This document shows, piece by piece, positions 26,007 through 35,743 of a DNA stretch of 64,000 nucleotides (positions are counted from its first letter, which is position 1; every line of letters starts with the position of its first letter). The notes below the pieces were generated by a model. That model saw only the letters and a list, made by a program, of their open reading frames with translations. It was not told the DNA's origin and ran no database searches. Made by a program: the position numbers and the translations under genes. Source of the DNA: an uncultured Muribaculaceae bacterium (GTDB lineage Bacteria > Bacteroidota > Bacteroidia > Bacteroidales > Muribaculaceae); assembly GCA_944321725.1 (NCBI GenBank), contig CALUMI010000004.1:59229-123228 (forward strand). The letters run 5' to 3'.

Positions 26007-27614
26007 TTAATAACCTTCATTCTGCCTCAAATTTGGATTAGCCATTATGTCGGTAGCCGGAATAGGAAACAAATTCAAATCGTCGCTGACGCCCATTCCC
26101 TCTTTCACGCCGCCTTTCCATTGCCACAGATAGTTTCCTGAAGTGAACAGCCCGTAACGTATCAGGTCGGTACGACGGCAGCATTCCCAATAAAGCTCGC
26201 GCGAGCGCTCGTCCAAAATGTCGTCGAGCGAAATGGCCGACACATCAGCCGAGTCGTCGCCAAAAGCACGCTCTCTCAACTCGTTGAAATATCCGACGGC
26301 TTTACCCATGTCGCCACCCGCGCCGCCACGAAGAACCGACTCGGCATAAATCAAATAAATCTCGGCAAGGCGGAACAAAGGGTAGTCGGTGTCGGCAAAC
26401 GCCTCTTGGAAATTAGAGCCATACTCACCCGAAGAGGTCACATTGCGGAATTTTGCGACAGCAAGCCCCTGTTCGAAGTCGTTGACATTGTCGACATCGG
26501 GATTGTTTCCGAAGAACAGGCGACGACCGTCGTTATCGTCAAATCTTTCCGGCAGCTCCTTACGCGAGCGGTTGCCATACCATCCGCCAAGTCCTCCCAT
26601 TCCGAAATATTCCTGAAAGTTGATATCGGGAGTGTCATCTCTTGTGACGATAAAAGACGCGTTGATAAGAAACGAAGTTCCGCCGTAGCTTTTGTTGCGC
26701 TGCCCGTCATAGCAAATCGGCAGAATCACCTCCGGATTATTAACATCGTTGTCGGCCATGAAAAGCTCCGGGAAGCTCGGCTTCAGCGAATAGTATTCCG
26801 GCACCAAAATCTTGTTGCAATAGGTGATTGCGTCGGTGTAGCGCTGCTCGCCGGTATAGACCTCGGCATTCAGATACATTCTTGCGAGCAAAGCCCAGCA
26901 AGCTGCTTGGTCGGCGCGTCCGTACTCATTGGTTTTCGGAGCTTTCAGCTTGTTCTCTATATCAATCAGCTCGCTCTCGACATAAGCGAATATTTCGGCT
27001 CTTGATTTTTGCGGAGGCAAATCTTTGCCGACAGAGGAATTCTCGTCGACAAACGGAGGATTGCCGAAAGCGTTCATCATCACCCAATATTGGAAAGCCC
27101 TGAGGAAACGCGCCTCAGCCCGGAAATATTCTATCTCTTCGGCATCGCCGCCCGAGATGCCACGCTCGGCGAGCTTGTCGGGAGTGGACTCGCGCAGAAA
27201 CTCATTGGCCAAAGAAATCTGATACATGGAGCGGTAGTAAAGGCCGGAAATAAAAGTGTTGTTGGCCGACCAACCCATATAATTCAAGTCGGGAATGCCG
27301 GCATCGGTCCAAGTGCAAATCGCCTCTTCAGTAGTGAGGCACTCCAGATTGAACATACACCTGACAAAGTCGGCAGACGCGCCGTCGCCCAATGTGATGT
27401 CGTCTTTAGTGGCCAAATCGTTTCCGACATTGCCGTATGCGCCGTAGACTTTGGCAAGCACCGATTTATACCCCTCGAACGAAGAATAGACTTTCTCAGA
27501 GGTGAGGTCGTTGACAGGGAAACGGTCAAGATCGTCCAAGCACGATGTGGAGAGCTGCGTCAACAAAACGGCATTCAGCAGCAGAGCAGCATATCTCAAT
27601 ATATATTTTTTCAT
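26007..27614 (-). CDS. SusD/RagB-family nutrient-binding lipoprotein
   Basis: A 535-residue outer-membrane lipoprotein (lipobox LSTSC) that caps the SusC channel. It has the SusD hallmarks: an N-terminal LDDLDRFPVNDLTSEKVY start, four TPR-like helical pairs (AEARFLRAFQYWVMMNAFG, ALLARMYLNAEVYTG) and the C-terminal LDERSRELYWECCRRTDLIR helix. It lies 12 bp after the SusC gene. It determines which oligosaccharide is presented to the porter; the specificity is not readable from sequence. Confidence 0.92.
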   Translation of the reverse strand: MKKYILRYAALLLNAVLLTQLSTSCLDDLDRFPVNDLTSEKVYSSFEGYKSVLAKVYGAYGNVGNDLATKDDITLGDGASADFVRCMFNLECLTTEEAICTWTDAGIPDLNYMGWSANNTFISGLYYRSMYQISLANEFLRESTPDKLAERGISGGDAEEIEYFRAEARFLRAFQYWVMMNAFGNPPFVDENSSVGKDLPPQKSRAEIFAYVESELIDIENKLKAPKTNEYGRADQAACWALLARMYLNAEVYTGEQRYTDAITYCNKILVPEYYSLKPSFPELFMADNDVNNPEVILPICYDGQRNKSYGGTSFLINASFIVTRDDTPDINFQEYFGMGGLGGWYGNRSRKELPERFDDNDGRRLFFGNNPDVDNVNDFEQGLAVAKFRNVTSSGEYGSNFQEAFADTDYPLFRLAEIYLIYAESVLRGGAGGDMGKAVGYFNELRERAFGDDSADVSAISLDDILDERSRELYWECCRRTDLIRYGLFTSGNYLWQWKGGVKEGMGVSDDLNLFPIPATDIMANPNLRQNEGY

Positions 27615-27626
27615 AACATTCCGATT

Positions 27627-30584
27627 TTAATAGTTAATGTTGAAGCCAAGCATGAATATTCTCGGACGCGGATAGAAGCTGCGGTCGACACCACCGGCTA
27701 TTTCAGGGTCGATGCCGGAATATTTGGTTATGGTGAACACATTCTGCACCATGAGCGTACCCGTTATACCGATTTTTTCCTTGAACACCCGCCCGAAATC
27801 GTAGGTAAGGCTGAGATTGTCCATCTTGACAAACGAGGCGTTCTCCAAATAATAGTCGGACAAAGGCTGCCCCAAATAGAAACCGCTTTCGAGCACATTG
27901 CGCGGAGCGTTCATTATAGTCTGGCTTGGACTGAGTATGTTGCTGTAGGTGGCGAGTCCGGAGTTCATGTTGTTGTACACATAGTTTCCGAAACTGCCGC
28001 GCAAAGTGGTGCTGAGCGTCCAGTTTTTATAGGACAGCGAAGTACTCAGACCCATCGTCACCTTAGGTTCGGCCGATTTGGTGCGATAGAGGTCGTCGCT
28101 GTTGATTTTGCCATCGTGGTTCAAATCCTCATAAACGCCCTCCAACGGACGTCCGTTCTCATCGTAGACCTGCTTGTAGAGATAGTAGGCGAAAGTGTTG
28201 TAGCCCACACTGTGAATCTGCACCGTGCCGCCCGTAGAGCCGAAAATCCAGCCTTGCGGAATGCCCTCATAATCGTCGCTGTCGACCAAAGTGAGCTTAG
28301 TCACCTTATTGTTGTTGTAGGCGATGTTGAATGAAGCTGTCCAGTTCCAGTCTTTCGACCTTATCAAATCGGCGTTCAAAGTAAGCTCAAAGCCTTTGTT
28401 CTCCAAGCTGCCGACGTTGGAAATCAGCTGGTTGCTGAAATTGCTCCCGGCAGGCACACTGACAGTGGCCAACAAGTCTTTCGTTTTCTTTATGTAGAAG
28501 TCCAAACTACCGCTCAGACGGTTGTCGAAAAATCCGAAATCTACGGCAGCGTTCCATGTTTCGGTGGTTTCCCACTTAATCTCACTGTCGTAGGCCGAAG
28601 GGCGATACATATAATAGTATTTGTCGCCGAATTGCTGCTGCACTACATTCGAGCTCACCTCATAACGCGACAGGTAGGGATAGTATTGATAGATGTCCTG
28701 CTGTCCGGTCTGCCCGTAACCCACACGCAGCTTCAACTCGTCCACTTTGTCGGCGCCTTTCAGAAACTCCTCTTTAAGCCGCCACGCAAGCGCGACAGAG
28801 GGGAACGTACCCCACCGCGTGTCGGGGTGGAAGCGCGAAGAGCCGTCGCGGCGCACAGTGGCCGTAAGAAGATATTTGTCCATCAACGAATAGTTCAAAC
28901 GCCCGAAAGCCGATATCAATGTGACACGGGTTTCATCGAAAGGAAAATCGGGGACATCGACCTCCTCGCCCGTGGCGCTGTAGTCGGTGAAATTGTCGGT
29001 ATGTGTCAGCCAGTCCTGATAAGTGTAGCCCGCTGTCACGTCGAAACTGCTCCGGATAGAAGGCACATCTTTGGTGTAGTTCAAATAAAATTCCAACAAT
29101 TTGTTTTTCTTGCTGCTCGCGTATTCCATATACTGCCCGTTGCGTGAAGCCATTTGCGGAGCCCATTCAGGCACCTGCACAAGTCCCTCGCCGTCGGAGT
29201 AGTCATAACCGAGATTGAGAACGGCGTGCATGTCCTCGAAGAAATGAAAACGATAGTCGATTTGCGCATTGGCAATGGCTCTGTAGACGCGCGATGTGTT
29301 GGAATAAGTGCTCAGGAGCAAAGCCGGGTTGGTGGCCGCCTGTGTTTTCAGCGAGCCGTCGGGCAGCAGCCACGTGAAATAGCCCCCGTACTTGTCAAAT
29401 CCCTGAGCCTTTACGGGCTGCGTCGGGTCGAAAGACACAGCCGTCTGGATAGCGTCGGTGTTGGCAAAACGGTTGTTGATTTTCGAGCCTTTCACCGACA
29501 CGTCTATTTTCAGGTGATTGTCGAACAGGCGCGGGTTAAGATTGACAGCCGCCGTCATACGCTCCATTTTCCCGGTCTTCAATATTCCTTTCTCGTTCAG
29601 ATAGCCAAGCGAAATGTTGTAGGGCAAAATGTCCTTTATAGAGCCTGAAACACTGAGATTATTGTCCGTGCCGAACGCCTCCTGATAGATTTCGTCCTGC
29701 CAATCGGTATTGGCCGAACCGAGCAAAGAGCGGTATTCATCGGTGCTGCGGGGATTGTTGTTGACAATATCCCTTACCTCATCGGCAGTAAGCACATCCA
29801 ACTTGTCGGCAATGGTCGACAAAGAGAACTGCGTGCTGAAATTCACACGGACAGGCTGCCCCAATGTGGCTTTTTTAGTGGTTATGATAATCACACCGTT
29901 GGAGGCGCGCGAGCCATAGATAGCGGTAGCCGACGCGTCTTTCAGAATGTTCATCGACTCGATGTCGTTGGGATTTATAGTGCTCAACAAGCTCGGCGAG
30001 CCGGCAACACCGTCGTTTTCCAACGGCACACCGTCGAGCACAATCAACGGGTCGTTGCTGGCCGTCAGCGATGCTCCGCCACGAATGCGGATACGGCTGC
30101 CCGAGCCGGGAGCTCCACCACTCGGAGTGACCTGCACACCCGCCACTTTGCCGACGAGCATACGGTCGGGAGAAACCGTCCCGTGGTTCAAGTCTTTCTC
30201 GCTGATAGAGGTTATGGCACCCGTCAAATCCTTTTTCTTGACCGAGCCGTAGCCAATGGCGACCACCTCATTCAAGGCAATGGAAGAATCGTCGAGGATA
30301 ACATCAATCACACGCCTGTTTCCCACTTCTATTTCCTTAGGAGTGGTGCCTACAAAAGAAATTACCAAAACAGAATTTTCAGATGGTACACTGATACGGT
30401 ATGCGCCATCGATACCTGTAGCGACACCGACAGCGGAATCTTTCACTTGCACTGTCGCTCCGGGCAAGGGCTCCCTGTTGGAGTCGAATACCTTTCCCGT
30501 CACTTCAAACGACTGTGCCCTCACAGAAACAAAACTTAGCAATATGCAACAGAGGCATATCAATCTTAATCGAGAAGTTTTCAT
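27627..30584 (-). CDS. SusC/RagA-family TonB-dependent transporter
   Basis: A 985-residue outer-membrane porter, first gene of the operon. It has a signal peptide and a carboxypeptidase-regulatory-like domain (FEVTGKVFDSNREPLPGATV). These are followed by the SusC signature LNEVVAIGYGSVKKKDLTGA, a plug domain (RIRGGASLTASNDPLIVLDG) and a 22-strand barrel ending in aromatic residues (MLGFNINY). It imports oligosaccharides with TonB energy. A gap of 200 bp separates it from the regulator gene upstream, where the operon promoter should lie. Confidence 0.93.
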   Translation of the reverse strand: MKTSRLRLICLCCILLSFVSVRAQSFEVTGKVFDSNREPLPGATVQVKDSAVGVATGIDGAYRISVPSENSVLVISFVGTTPKEIEVGNRRVIDVILDDSSIALNEVVAIGYGSVKKKDLTGAITSISEKDLNHGTVSPDRMLVGKVAGVQVTPSGGAPGSGSRIRIRGGASLTASNDPLIVLDGVPLENDGVAGSPSLLSTINPNDIESMNILKDASATAIYGSRASNGVIIITTKKATLGQPVRVNFSTQFSLSTIADKLDVLTADEVRDIVNNNPRSTDEYRSLLGSANTDWQDEIYQEAFGTDNNLSVSGSIKDILPYNISLGYLNEKGILKTGKMERMTAAVNLNPRLFDNHLKIDVSVKGSKINNRFANTDAIQTAVSFDPTQPVKAQGFDKYGGYFTWLLPDGSLKTQAATNPALLLSTYSNTSRVYRAIANAQIDYRFHFFEDMHAVLNLGYDYSDGEGLVQVPEWAPQMASRNGQYMEYASSKKNKLLEFYLNYTKDVPSIRSSFDVTAGYTYQDWLTHTDNFTDYSATGEEVDVPDFPFDETRVTLISAFGRLNYSLMDKYLLTATVRRDGSSRFHPDTRWGTFPSVALAWRLKEEFLKGADKVDELKLRVGYGQTGQQDIYQYYPYLSRYEVSSNVVQQQFGDKYYYMYRPSAYDSEIKWETTETWNAAVDFGFFDNRLSGSLDFYIKKTKDLLATVSVPAGSNFSNQLISNVGSLENKGFELTLNADLIRSKDWNWTASFNIAYNNNKVTKLTLVDSDDYEGIPQGWIFGSTGGTVQIHSVGYNTFAYYLYKQVYDENGRPLEGVYEDLNHDGKINSDDLYRTKSAEPKVTMGLSTSLSYKNWTLSTTLRGSFGNYVYNNMNSGLATYSNILSPSQTIMNAPRNVLESGFYLGQPLSDYYLENASFVKMDNLSLTYDFGRVFKEKIGITGTLMVQNVFTITKYSGIDPEIAGGVDRSFYPRPRIFMLGFNINY

Positions 30585-30649
30585 TGTAAAGGGATAGCAA
30601 ATTTTTAGTTAGGTTAATTAAAATAATCTATCGATAGGTTTGTCGATTA

Positions 30650-30684
30650 CAAAATTATTACAGGCACAGGCCGTTATCAACAAA
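30650..30684 (-). promoter_or_regulatory. Candidate promoter of the sugar/corrinoid operon
   Basis: On the minus strand TAATTTTG (30650-30657) fits the -7 consensus and a TTTG lies at 30681-30684. The 23-bp spacing is longer than usual, as expected for an activator-dependent promoter. It sits in the 200-bp gap before SusC. Confidence 0.35.
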
Positions 30685-30784
30685 GCCCCGTTTTTTACAA
30701 TGAAAATATAATGAATATAGAGGTTATATTGCTGATTATCAACAAAAGTCGGCAGAAATAATATAATAAAAATATTCGCTGTTT

Positions 30785-32440
30785 TCAATAAACAGCGTCC
30801 TCATCGGCTGAGAAAGACTCTATTTTCATAATCCGCCTCTCAAAATCGGCGTTAGGCACGAGCGAGCGGTTTTTCACTTTAGTCTTATACGTGTTTATGG
30901 TATTAACCGAATAGTTAAGGAACTCAGCTATTTTCTCATTGTCGGTCACGCCGAGCCTTATCAGGGCAAAAATGCGCAGCTCGGGCGTAAGCATGGAGTT
31001 TGAGGGCAATTCGATGCGGAACTGCTCGTCGAACAGCTCGTTGAAGCCGGCGACAAAGTTGGGAAACAGCTTCAGGAACATCGAGTCGAATATGGCGAAT
31101 TTAGCTTCTTTGTCCTGCTTGGTGTTGCCCGATTTCAGAAATTGCTGCAACTCACCATACTGCTTTGCGGCGAGCTTTCTGCCGGCGGCGAGCTTAAACC
31201 GCTCCATCTCGGCCATATACTTGCGGTTCAATCCAAAGAAATAGCCTATGTATTTTTCTTTCAGCAGACTTGCCTCACGCAGTTTTTTGTAGGAGGCGCG
31301 CAAGTCGCTGTTTTTCTGCAAAATCATTCGCCCCCTGTTTTTCAGCTGCCGCATTTGCCGCAGGATGAAATATCCGGCAACGACAAGGCAGACGAGCAGC
31401 ATCACAACAAACGATAACGCCACAAAGAGCCTGTTTTTGCCTTGCCGCTCTATCTCATAGCGGTTTCCCTCGATGATAGGCAGAATCTCGCCTGACTCCA
31501 GCTTGCGATGACGCGCGTTGAACGAAATGGCGTTGTCCATCGACAGTGTAATGTAATAATAGGCACGGTCGATGTCGCCATACTTATAAGCGATATCGGC
31601 GAGGTCGGCAAGCGCGGAGCTTTCCTTGACCGCGAGCCTGACATCGTAGGCGGCGGTTTCCGTCAAATAAGCCACACCTTTTATTGTGTCGCCCTGAGCC
31701 AAATGAAACATGGCGAGCGCACCAAGACACAATGCCCGGCTGCGGTCGTCCAAATCAGGCTGCTCAAGAATTTTGCCCGTAAGCTCAATCCCCTCGTTGT
31801 AGTCCTTGCGGCAACGTATGATATTAAGCTCCTGAAATTTCACAAACGAGGATTCCTTGTCCGCGCTCGCGCCGATAATTGCCTGACTGTAGGCAACCGA
31901 CTTATCGGAATATATCTTCTCATAAGGGGCAATCCCTATCGACAAAGCCATGTCGAGATAGAGCTTGGAGTAAGACGAATAGAGAGCCAACCGCTGCCCG
32001 GGAGAAATGCTTACGGAGTCGATACGGTCAAGATATTCTTTAGCCTCCAAGAATAAGCCGGCTGAATCGTTGCAATAGGCAAGCATGAGCAACGCCGAGA
32101 AAACCATGCCATCGTTGTCCTGCGCCACCGCAAGGTCGAGAGTTTTTTTGGCATAGACAAGCGCCGAGTCGAAACACAGATATTGATATTGGTTGAACAG
32201 TTCACCGTAAATGCCATACAAGGCGGCAGTGTCTGATTTTTGCGACGAATAGAGAAGGCGTTTTTTGGCCTCCGAAATTTTGTTCAGACGAATGTCCTCG
32301 TAGCGGGTACGCTCTCCCAGCACTTTGTCGAGCCGCGACATATACATCTCGACAGAATCGCGATTCGAGGCGGCAGAAGAAAACGCAATCGCGCACATCA
32401 GACAGAACAAAACCTTACGGATGCGCATAAGCGGTGTCAT
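30785..32440 (-). CDS. SusR-like membrane regulator with TPRs and C-terminal HTH
   Basis: A 551-residue regulator. After a signal/anchor sequence the first roughly 320 residues are TPR-like helices (ALMLAYCNDSAGLFLEAKEYL). A single membrane helix follows near 336-358 (FVALSFVVMLLVCLVVAGYF), then a coiled linker and a C-terminal LuxR-type HTH (LGVTDNEKIAEFLNYSVNTI). This arrangement matches the SusR/DUF6377-type regulators that sit beside sus operons and sense sugar in the periplasm. The ATG at 32440 overlaps the stop of the acyltransferase gene (ATGA); an in-frame ATG at 32428 fits the signal peptide better. It probably controls the operon starting at 30584. Confidence 0.8.
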   Translation of the reverse strand: MTPLMRIRKVLFCLMCAIAFSSAASNRDSVEMYMSRLDKVLGERTRYEDIRLNKISEAKKRLLYSSQKSDTAALYGIYGELFNQYQYLCFDSALVYAKKTLDLAVAQDNDGMVFSALLMLAYCNDSAGLFLEAKEYLDRIDSVSISPGQRLALYSSYSKLYLDMALSIGIAPYEKIYSDKSVAYSQAIIGASADKESSFVKFQELNIIRCRKDYNEGIELTGKILEQPDLDDRSRALCLGALAMFHLAQGDTIKGVAYLTETAAYDVRLAVKESSALADLADIAYKYGDIDRAYYYITLSMDNAISFNARHRKLESGEILPIIEGNRYEIERQGKNRLFVALSFVVMLLVCLVVAGYFILRQMRQLKNRGRMILQKNSDLRASYKKLREASLLKEKYIGYFFGLNRKYMAEMERFKLAAGRKLAAKQYGELQQFLKSGNTKQDKEAKFAIFDSMFLKLFPNFVAGFNELFDEQFRIELPSNSMLTPELRIFALIRLGVTDNEKIAEFLNYSVNTINTYKTKVKNRSLVPNADFERRIMKIESFSADEDAVY

Positions 32441-33417
32441 TTGCGGCGGCGTAAAGCATAGGTGCGAGAACGCAACATTTCGCCGAACTCCTCCAATGAA
32501 TCGTATTTCATCTGCTCTTCCGGCGAGATTATGTCGCCTATCGATATATGGTAAGTGGTGTCGTGGTGGGCAAACACCTCACCGGGCAGACGCAATGTGC
32601 GCAATTTCCAGCTTATCACGCCAAGAATATTGAACCACAAGCTGTTGTGCCCGTGAAAATAGACAGGGACGACCGGCACGTTTAGCTGCTTTATCAACCG
32701 GATAATCGATGGTTGCCACCGGCGGTCCTCAATACGGAGCCGCCAATTAAGTTTCGACACCGCTCCGGCCGGAAAGAATCCGAGCGGATGCCCGCTTTTG
32801 ACATGCGCCATCGCCTCCTTGATGCCTTTCATGGTGGCAAGACGCTTTTTCGGGTCGTCAGATGCCATAGGGTCGACAGCTATGAAATTCGGACGCATTC
32901 CACGTATGGCATTTAAAATCATATTGACCATCACTTTGTAGTCAGCCCTACGAGAAGCCATTATGTCGATAAGCATTACACCGTCCAACGCGCCGAAAGG
33001 ATGATTGGAAACCGTTATGAACGCGCCTTCTGGCAATCTGTCGAGCACAGAGGCATTGTCTATCCGCTCCGCAATCCGCAAATCGTCGAGCAGCCCGCGC
33101 ACAAAGGCCGCGCCCGGCGTATCAAGATTACGGTGGTGAAGATAGTTGACATCGTCCATCTTCAGCCATTTCATCATACGCCCAACAAGTTTCGGCTTAC
33201 CGTCGAAAAAAGGGACTATCTTACGGAAATCATAATAATCGAGCACGGTGCGCTTTTTCGCCTCATCGCATGACTCGCCGGCAGGCGCATTGCCAAGTAT
33301 ATGACCATTGCGGCCAATCGCCGCTCCCGACCGGTGCGGATTGTCGGCGGAGGGTTTGGCCGGAGCTTCTTTCCAGCCGACAATTAATTCGTCTTTTTCA
33401 TCTTTATCACAACGCAT
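32437..33417 (-). CDS. Lysophospholipid-type acyltransferase
   Basis: A 326-residue member of the PlsC-like acyltransferase superfamily. It has the catalytic NHPFGALDG motif (H139, D145) and a second block GFFPAGAVS, in the place of the usual glycerol-phosphate loop. Such proteins acylate lyso-lipids; in Bacteroidales related enzymes build glycine/ornithine-type lipids, which is a possible role here. The first roughly 57 residues are polar and unlike most relatives, which begin near VLDYYDFRK. The ATG at 33417 nevertheless fits the -7 box at 33437. It overlaps the regulator start by 4 bp. Confidence 0.8.
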   Translation of the reverse strand: MRCDKDEKDELIVGWKEAPAKPSADNPHRSGAAIGRNGHILGNAPAGESCDEAKKRTVLDYYDFRKIVPFFDGKPKLVGRMMKWLKMDDVNYLHHRNLDTPGAAFVRGLLDDLRIAERIDNASVLDRLPEGAFITVSNHPFGALDGVMLIDIMASRRADYKVMVNMILNAIRGMRPNFIAVDPMASDDPKKRLATMKGIKEAMAHVKSGHPLGFFPAGAVSKLNWRLRIEDRRWQPSIIRLIKQLNVPVVPVYFHGHNSLWFNILGVISWKLRTLRLPGEVFAHHDTTYHISIGDIISPEEQMKYDSLEEFGEMLRSRTYALRRRK

Positions 33418-33436
33418 ATTCCAATGGTTCTTCAGA

Positions 33437-33444
33437 CAAAGTTA
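33437..33444 (-). promoter_or_regulatory. Candidate -7 box for the acyltransferase-regulator pair
   Basis: On the minus strand TAACTTTG fits TAnnTTTG and is 20 bp before the ATG at 33417. No clear -33 box is seen. Confidence 0.4.
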
Positions 33445-33479
33445 AGAATTTAACCCCGATTATGAAAATCAGGCAAGAG

Positions 33480-34574
33480 TTATGCCTCTGAAAGCACCTT
33501 TTTATACACCTCCATTGTCTGCCGCGCTATATTGTCCCAATCGTAATTCGACAAATCGTATTTCCGGCCAATCCGGTGTGCGGAAATCTTTGCCGACAAA
33601 CTTTCGGTGAGCGACCGCAAATCGCCGCTGCGGAAAAAGTCGCCGCTTTCAAGCTCCGGAATCTTGTTTGCGGGGATATCGCTGACAAGCACATCCAAGT
33701 CATAGCTCATTGCCTCAAGCAACGATATCGGCAGCCCCTCATGCGAAGAAGGCAGCACAAACAAGGCGGCATTCGACATTATCTGATTGAGCCGCTCTCC
33801 TTTTATAAATCCCGTCAGCACCACTCCGTTGTCGGCAGCCTGCATCTTCAGTGCGTCAGAATAGGCGTCAGGATGGTCGGCATCGCCCGCTATCACGAGC
33901 TTAAATCCGGCGTGCGGCGCTTTTTGGAAAGCGTCAATCAGCATATCGAAGCGTTTCTCCTTGACGAACCGTCCCAAAGCCAACACATATTTGCCGCTTT
34001 CCAAACCGAGCGACTCTATATAATCGGCTCGTCCGGACTTCACCGGCCTGTTGACACCATTGAAAATCAGATTGGATGCCCTGCCGTATTTACGCAGCAA
34101 TATTTCCTCTATGACCCGCGAGATGACAATCACCTGATTGCTGAATTTGGCACCGTTGCGCTCACCCAAGCGCAATACGAATTTTGCTATCCGCCCCCAT
34201 TTCTGCCTGTCGTAATCAGGCCCGTGGTGGGTCATGACCACTTTCAGTCCGAGCAAACGCGCAAACGGCACGACAAAAGAAGGACCTATGGCATGAACAT
34301 GCAAAATGTCGGCCTTCATTTTTTTTGCCGCCAAGACAGCCAAGAAAGTATGTGTGATAGCCTCAAAACTTTTTTTTCGCGGAGCGAAAATGTCTTTCAG
34401 TTTTACTCCTTTATATTCCGCAACTGAGTTATGGGATGTGACATAGCAGGAGCGGCGAATCACCGTCACATCATTGCCCATTGCCGCAATACGCGGAAAC
34501 AACTCCTCGCAATGTGTTTCCACACCGCCCTGAATATCAGGTATTCCTCTCGTGCCTGTAACAACAATCTTCAC
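33480..34574 (-). CDS. GT4-family glycosyltransferase
   Basis: A 364-residue cytosolic retaining glycosyltransferase with a GT-B fold. The N-terminus KIVVTGTRGIPDIQGGVETH is the glycine-rich acceptor-domain loop. The donor domain shows ALGRFVKEKRFDMLI and the E-x7-E motif in SSHEGLPISLLEAM. I chose the GTG at 34574, directly before KIVVTG; a TTG at 34619 would overlap the radical SAM gene by 31 bp. It starts 14 bp after that gene and is co-transcribed with it. It probably adds a sugar to a surface glycan or lipid-linked precursor. Confidence 0.82.
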   Translation of the reverse strand: MKIVVTGTRGIPDIQGGVETHCEELFPRIAAMGNDVTVIRRSCYVTSHNSVAEYKGVKLKDIFAPRKKSFEAITHTFLAVLAAKKMKADILHVHAIGPSFVVPFARLLGLKVVMTHHGPDYDRQKWGRIAKFVLRLGERNGAKFSNQVIVISRVIEEILLRKYGRASNLIFNGVNRPVKSGRADYIESLGLESGKYVLALGRFVKEKRFDMLIDAFQKAPHAGFKLVIAGDADHPDAYSDALKMQAADNGVVLTGFIKGERLNQIMSNAALFVLPSSHEGLPISLLEAMSYDLDVLVSDIPANKIPELESGDFFRSGDLRSLTESLSAKISAHRIGRKYDLSNYDWDNIARQTMEVYKKVLSEA

Positions 34575-34588
34575 GGTATTGGAAAGTT

Positions 34589-35656
34589 TTAGAACGTTTC
34601 TCTCAAATCGCCCTGACAAGGGTCTTGCCCCACATCATACCACTTTTTATCCAAGCAGGCCGGTTTTCCCTGCATGCTGCGCAGCTTGTTGCGCAAAGCC
34701 CACTGCAAAGGATAGCGCAAATATTTGTGCATCACCGGAGACGCCGTACCTACCATCCAACAGTTTTTCGGGCATTTCCTTACCATTGAGCGGACACGGT
34801 CGGCCTGCTCGCTATGCCAGATATCCATAAAGTCGGCCACATCGCGCAAATTTCCCATCGACTCTTTCCAATACTTTTCTTCCAGCCCGTTGCAAGGATA
34901 CACTTCCCCATACGGGTCGATGAAGAAATTCATTGTGCCGGCCTCGCAAGGAAGCATCCGCCTGCCGCCCTCTATATAATTGATAAGCCCCATGTTGAAA
35001 AAGGCACGGAACCACGACTTCGGATGCGGCTCTTTAAGCTGCATGTTCACAAGCTCCTCAAAATCGGCGCATACTTCCGCCTTGTTGGTCACCACGTTGT
35101 CTTCTTTATGGAAATAATAAGAATTGTGGAACGAGGCGGTCGCAAATTCCATACCGAGCGATTTCGACAATCTGTACAAAGCAAGCATGTCTTTGGAGTT
35201 GTTGTTCGACACCGTACAGCCGAAACCGATATCCCTGACTCCCATTTCTTTCAGCCGCAGCAATGTGCGCAATCCCTTGTCGAAGCCGCCCTCTCTGCCG
35301 CGCAGCTCATCGTTTTTCTGCGAGAGTCCCTCAATGGAAATTCTGATGCCTATTTCAGGAAACCGCTCCGCCAAAGCTATGACGCGGTCCTCAAGCCAGC
35401 CTGAGGTGGAAATCACTATGCGGCTCGTCTTGGAGAAACACACCTCGACAATGTCGGCAAGGTCTTCCCGCACAAACGGCTCGCCTCCCGTAAGATTGAT
35501 GAATTTCAACTTCGGAAGTTTCAACAATTCCTCTGCTTTCAGCTCTTTGTCCTTGTCGGTGGGATTTTGCCATATATTGCACATCTTACACCGCATCGGA
35601 CATCTGTATGTGAGTATTATAGACGCATCTCTTGGTGCACTCGCCATATTTTCCAT
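34589..35656 (-). CDS. Radical SAM/SPASM-like protein
   Basis: A 355-residue radical SAM enzyme. The cluster motif is C19-x3-C23-x2-C26 in YRCPMRCKMCNIW, followed by the SAM-binding GGEPF. Extra cysteines near the C-terminus (MLPCEAGTMNFF ... VYPCNG ... RKCPKNCW) resemble an SPASM-type auxiliary cluster region. It is sandwiched between two GT4 genes, so a modification of a polysaccharide or lipid precursor is more likely than peptide maturation. No peptide substrate gene is visible. Substrate unknown. Confidence 0.8.
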   Translation of the reverse strand: MENMASAPRDASIILTYRCPMRCKMCNIWQNPTDKDKELKAEELLKLPKLKFINLTGGEPFVREDLADIVEVCFSKTSRIVISTSGWLEDRVIALAERFPEIGIRISIEGLSQKNDELRGREGGFDKGLRTLLRLKEMGVRDIGFGCTVSNNNSKDMLALYRLSKSLGMEFATASFHNSYYFHKEDNVVTNKAEVCADFEELVNMQLKEPHPKSWFRAFFNMGLINYIEGGRRMLPCEAGTMNFFIDPYGEVYPCNGLEEKYWKESMGNLRDVADFMDIWHSEQADRVRSMVRKCPKNCWMVGTASPVMHKYLRYPLQWALRNKLRSMQGKPACLDKKWYDVGQDPCQGDLRETF

Positions 35657-35743
35657 TAATCCAACATTTTCACGCCTTCAATTAATAACGGAACACAACG
35701 TCCATTTATTGTTTGAACACGCATAAATCCAAAAATATTTCCA

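Noticed and set aside
27009..28334. Long plus-strand frame of 441 codons opposite SusD and SusC
   Set aside because: Antisense to two strongly supported genes and crosses their junction; composition is shadow-like.
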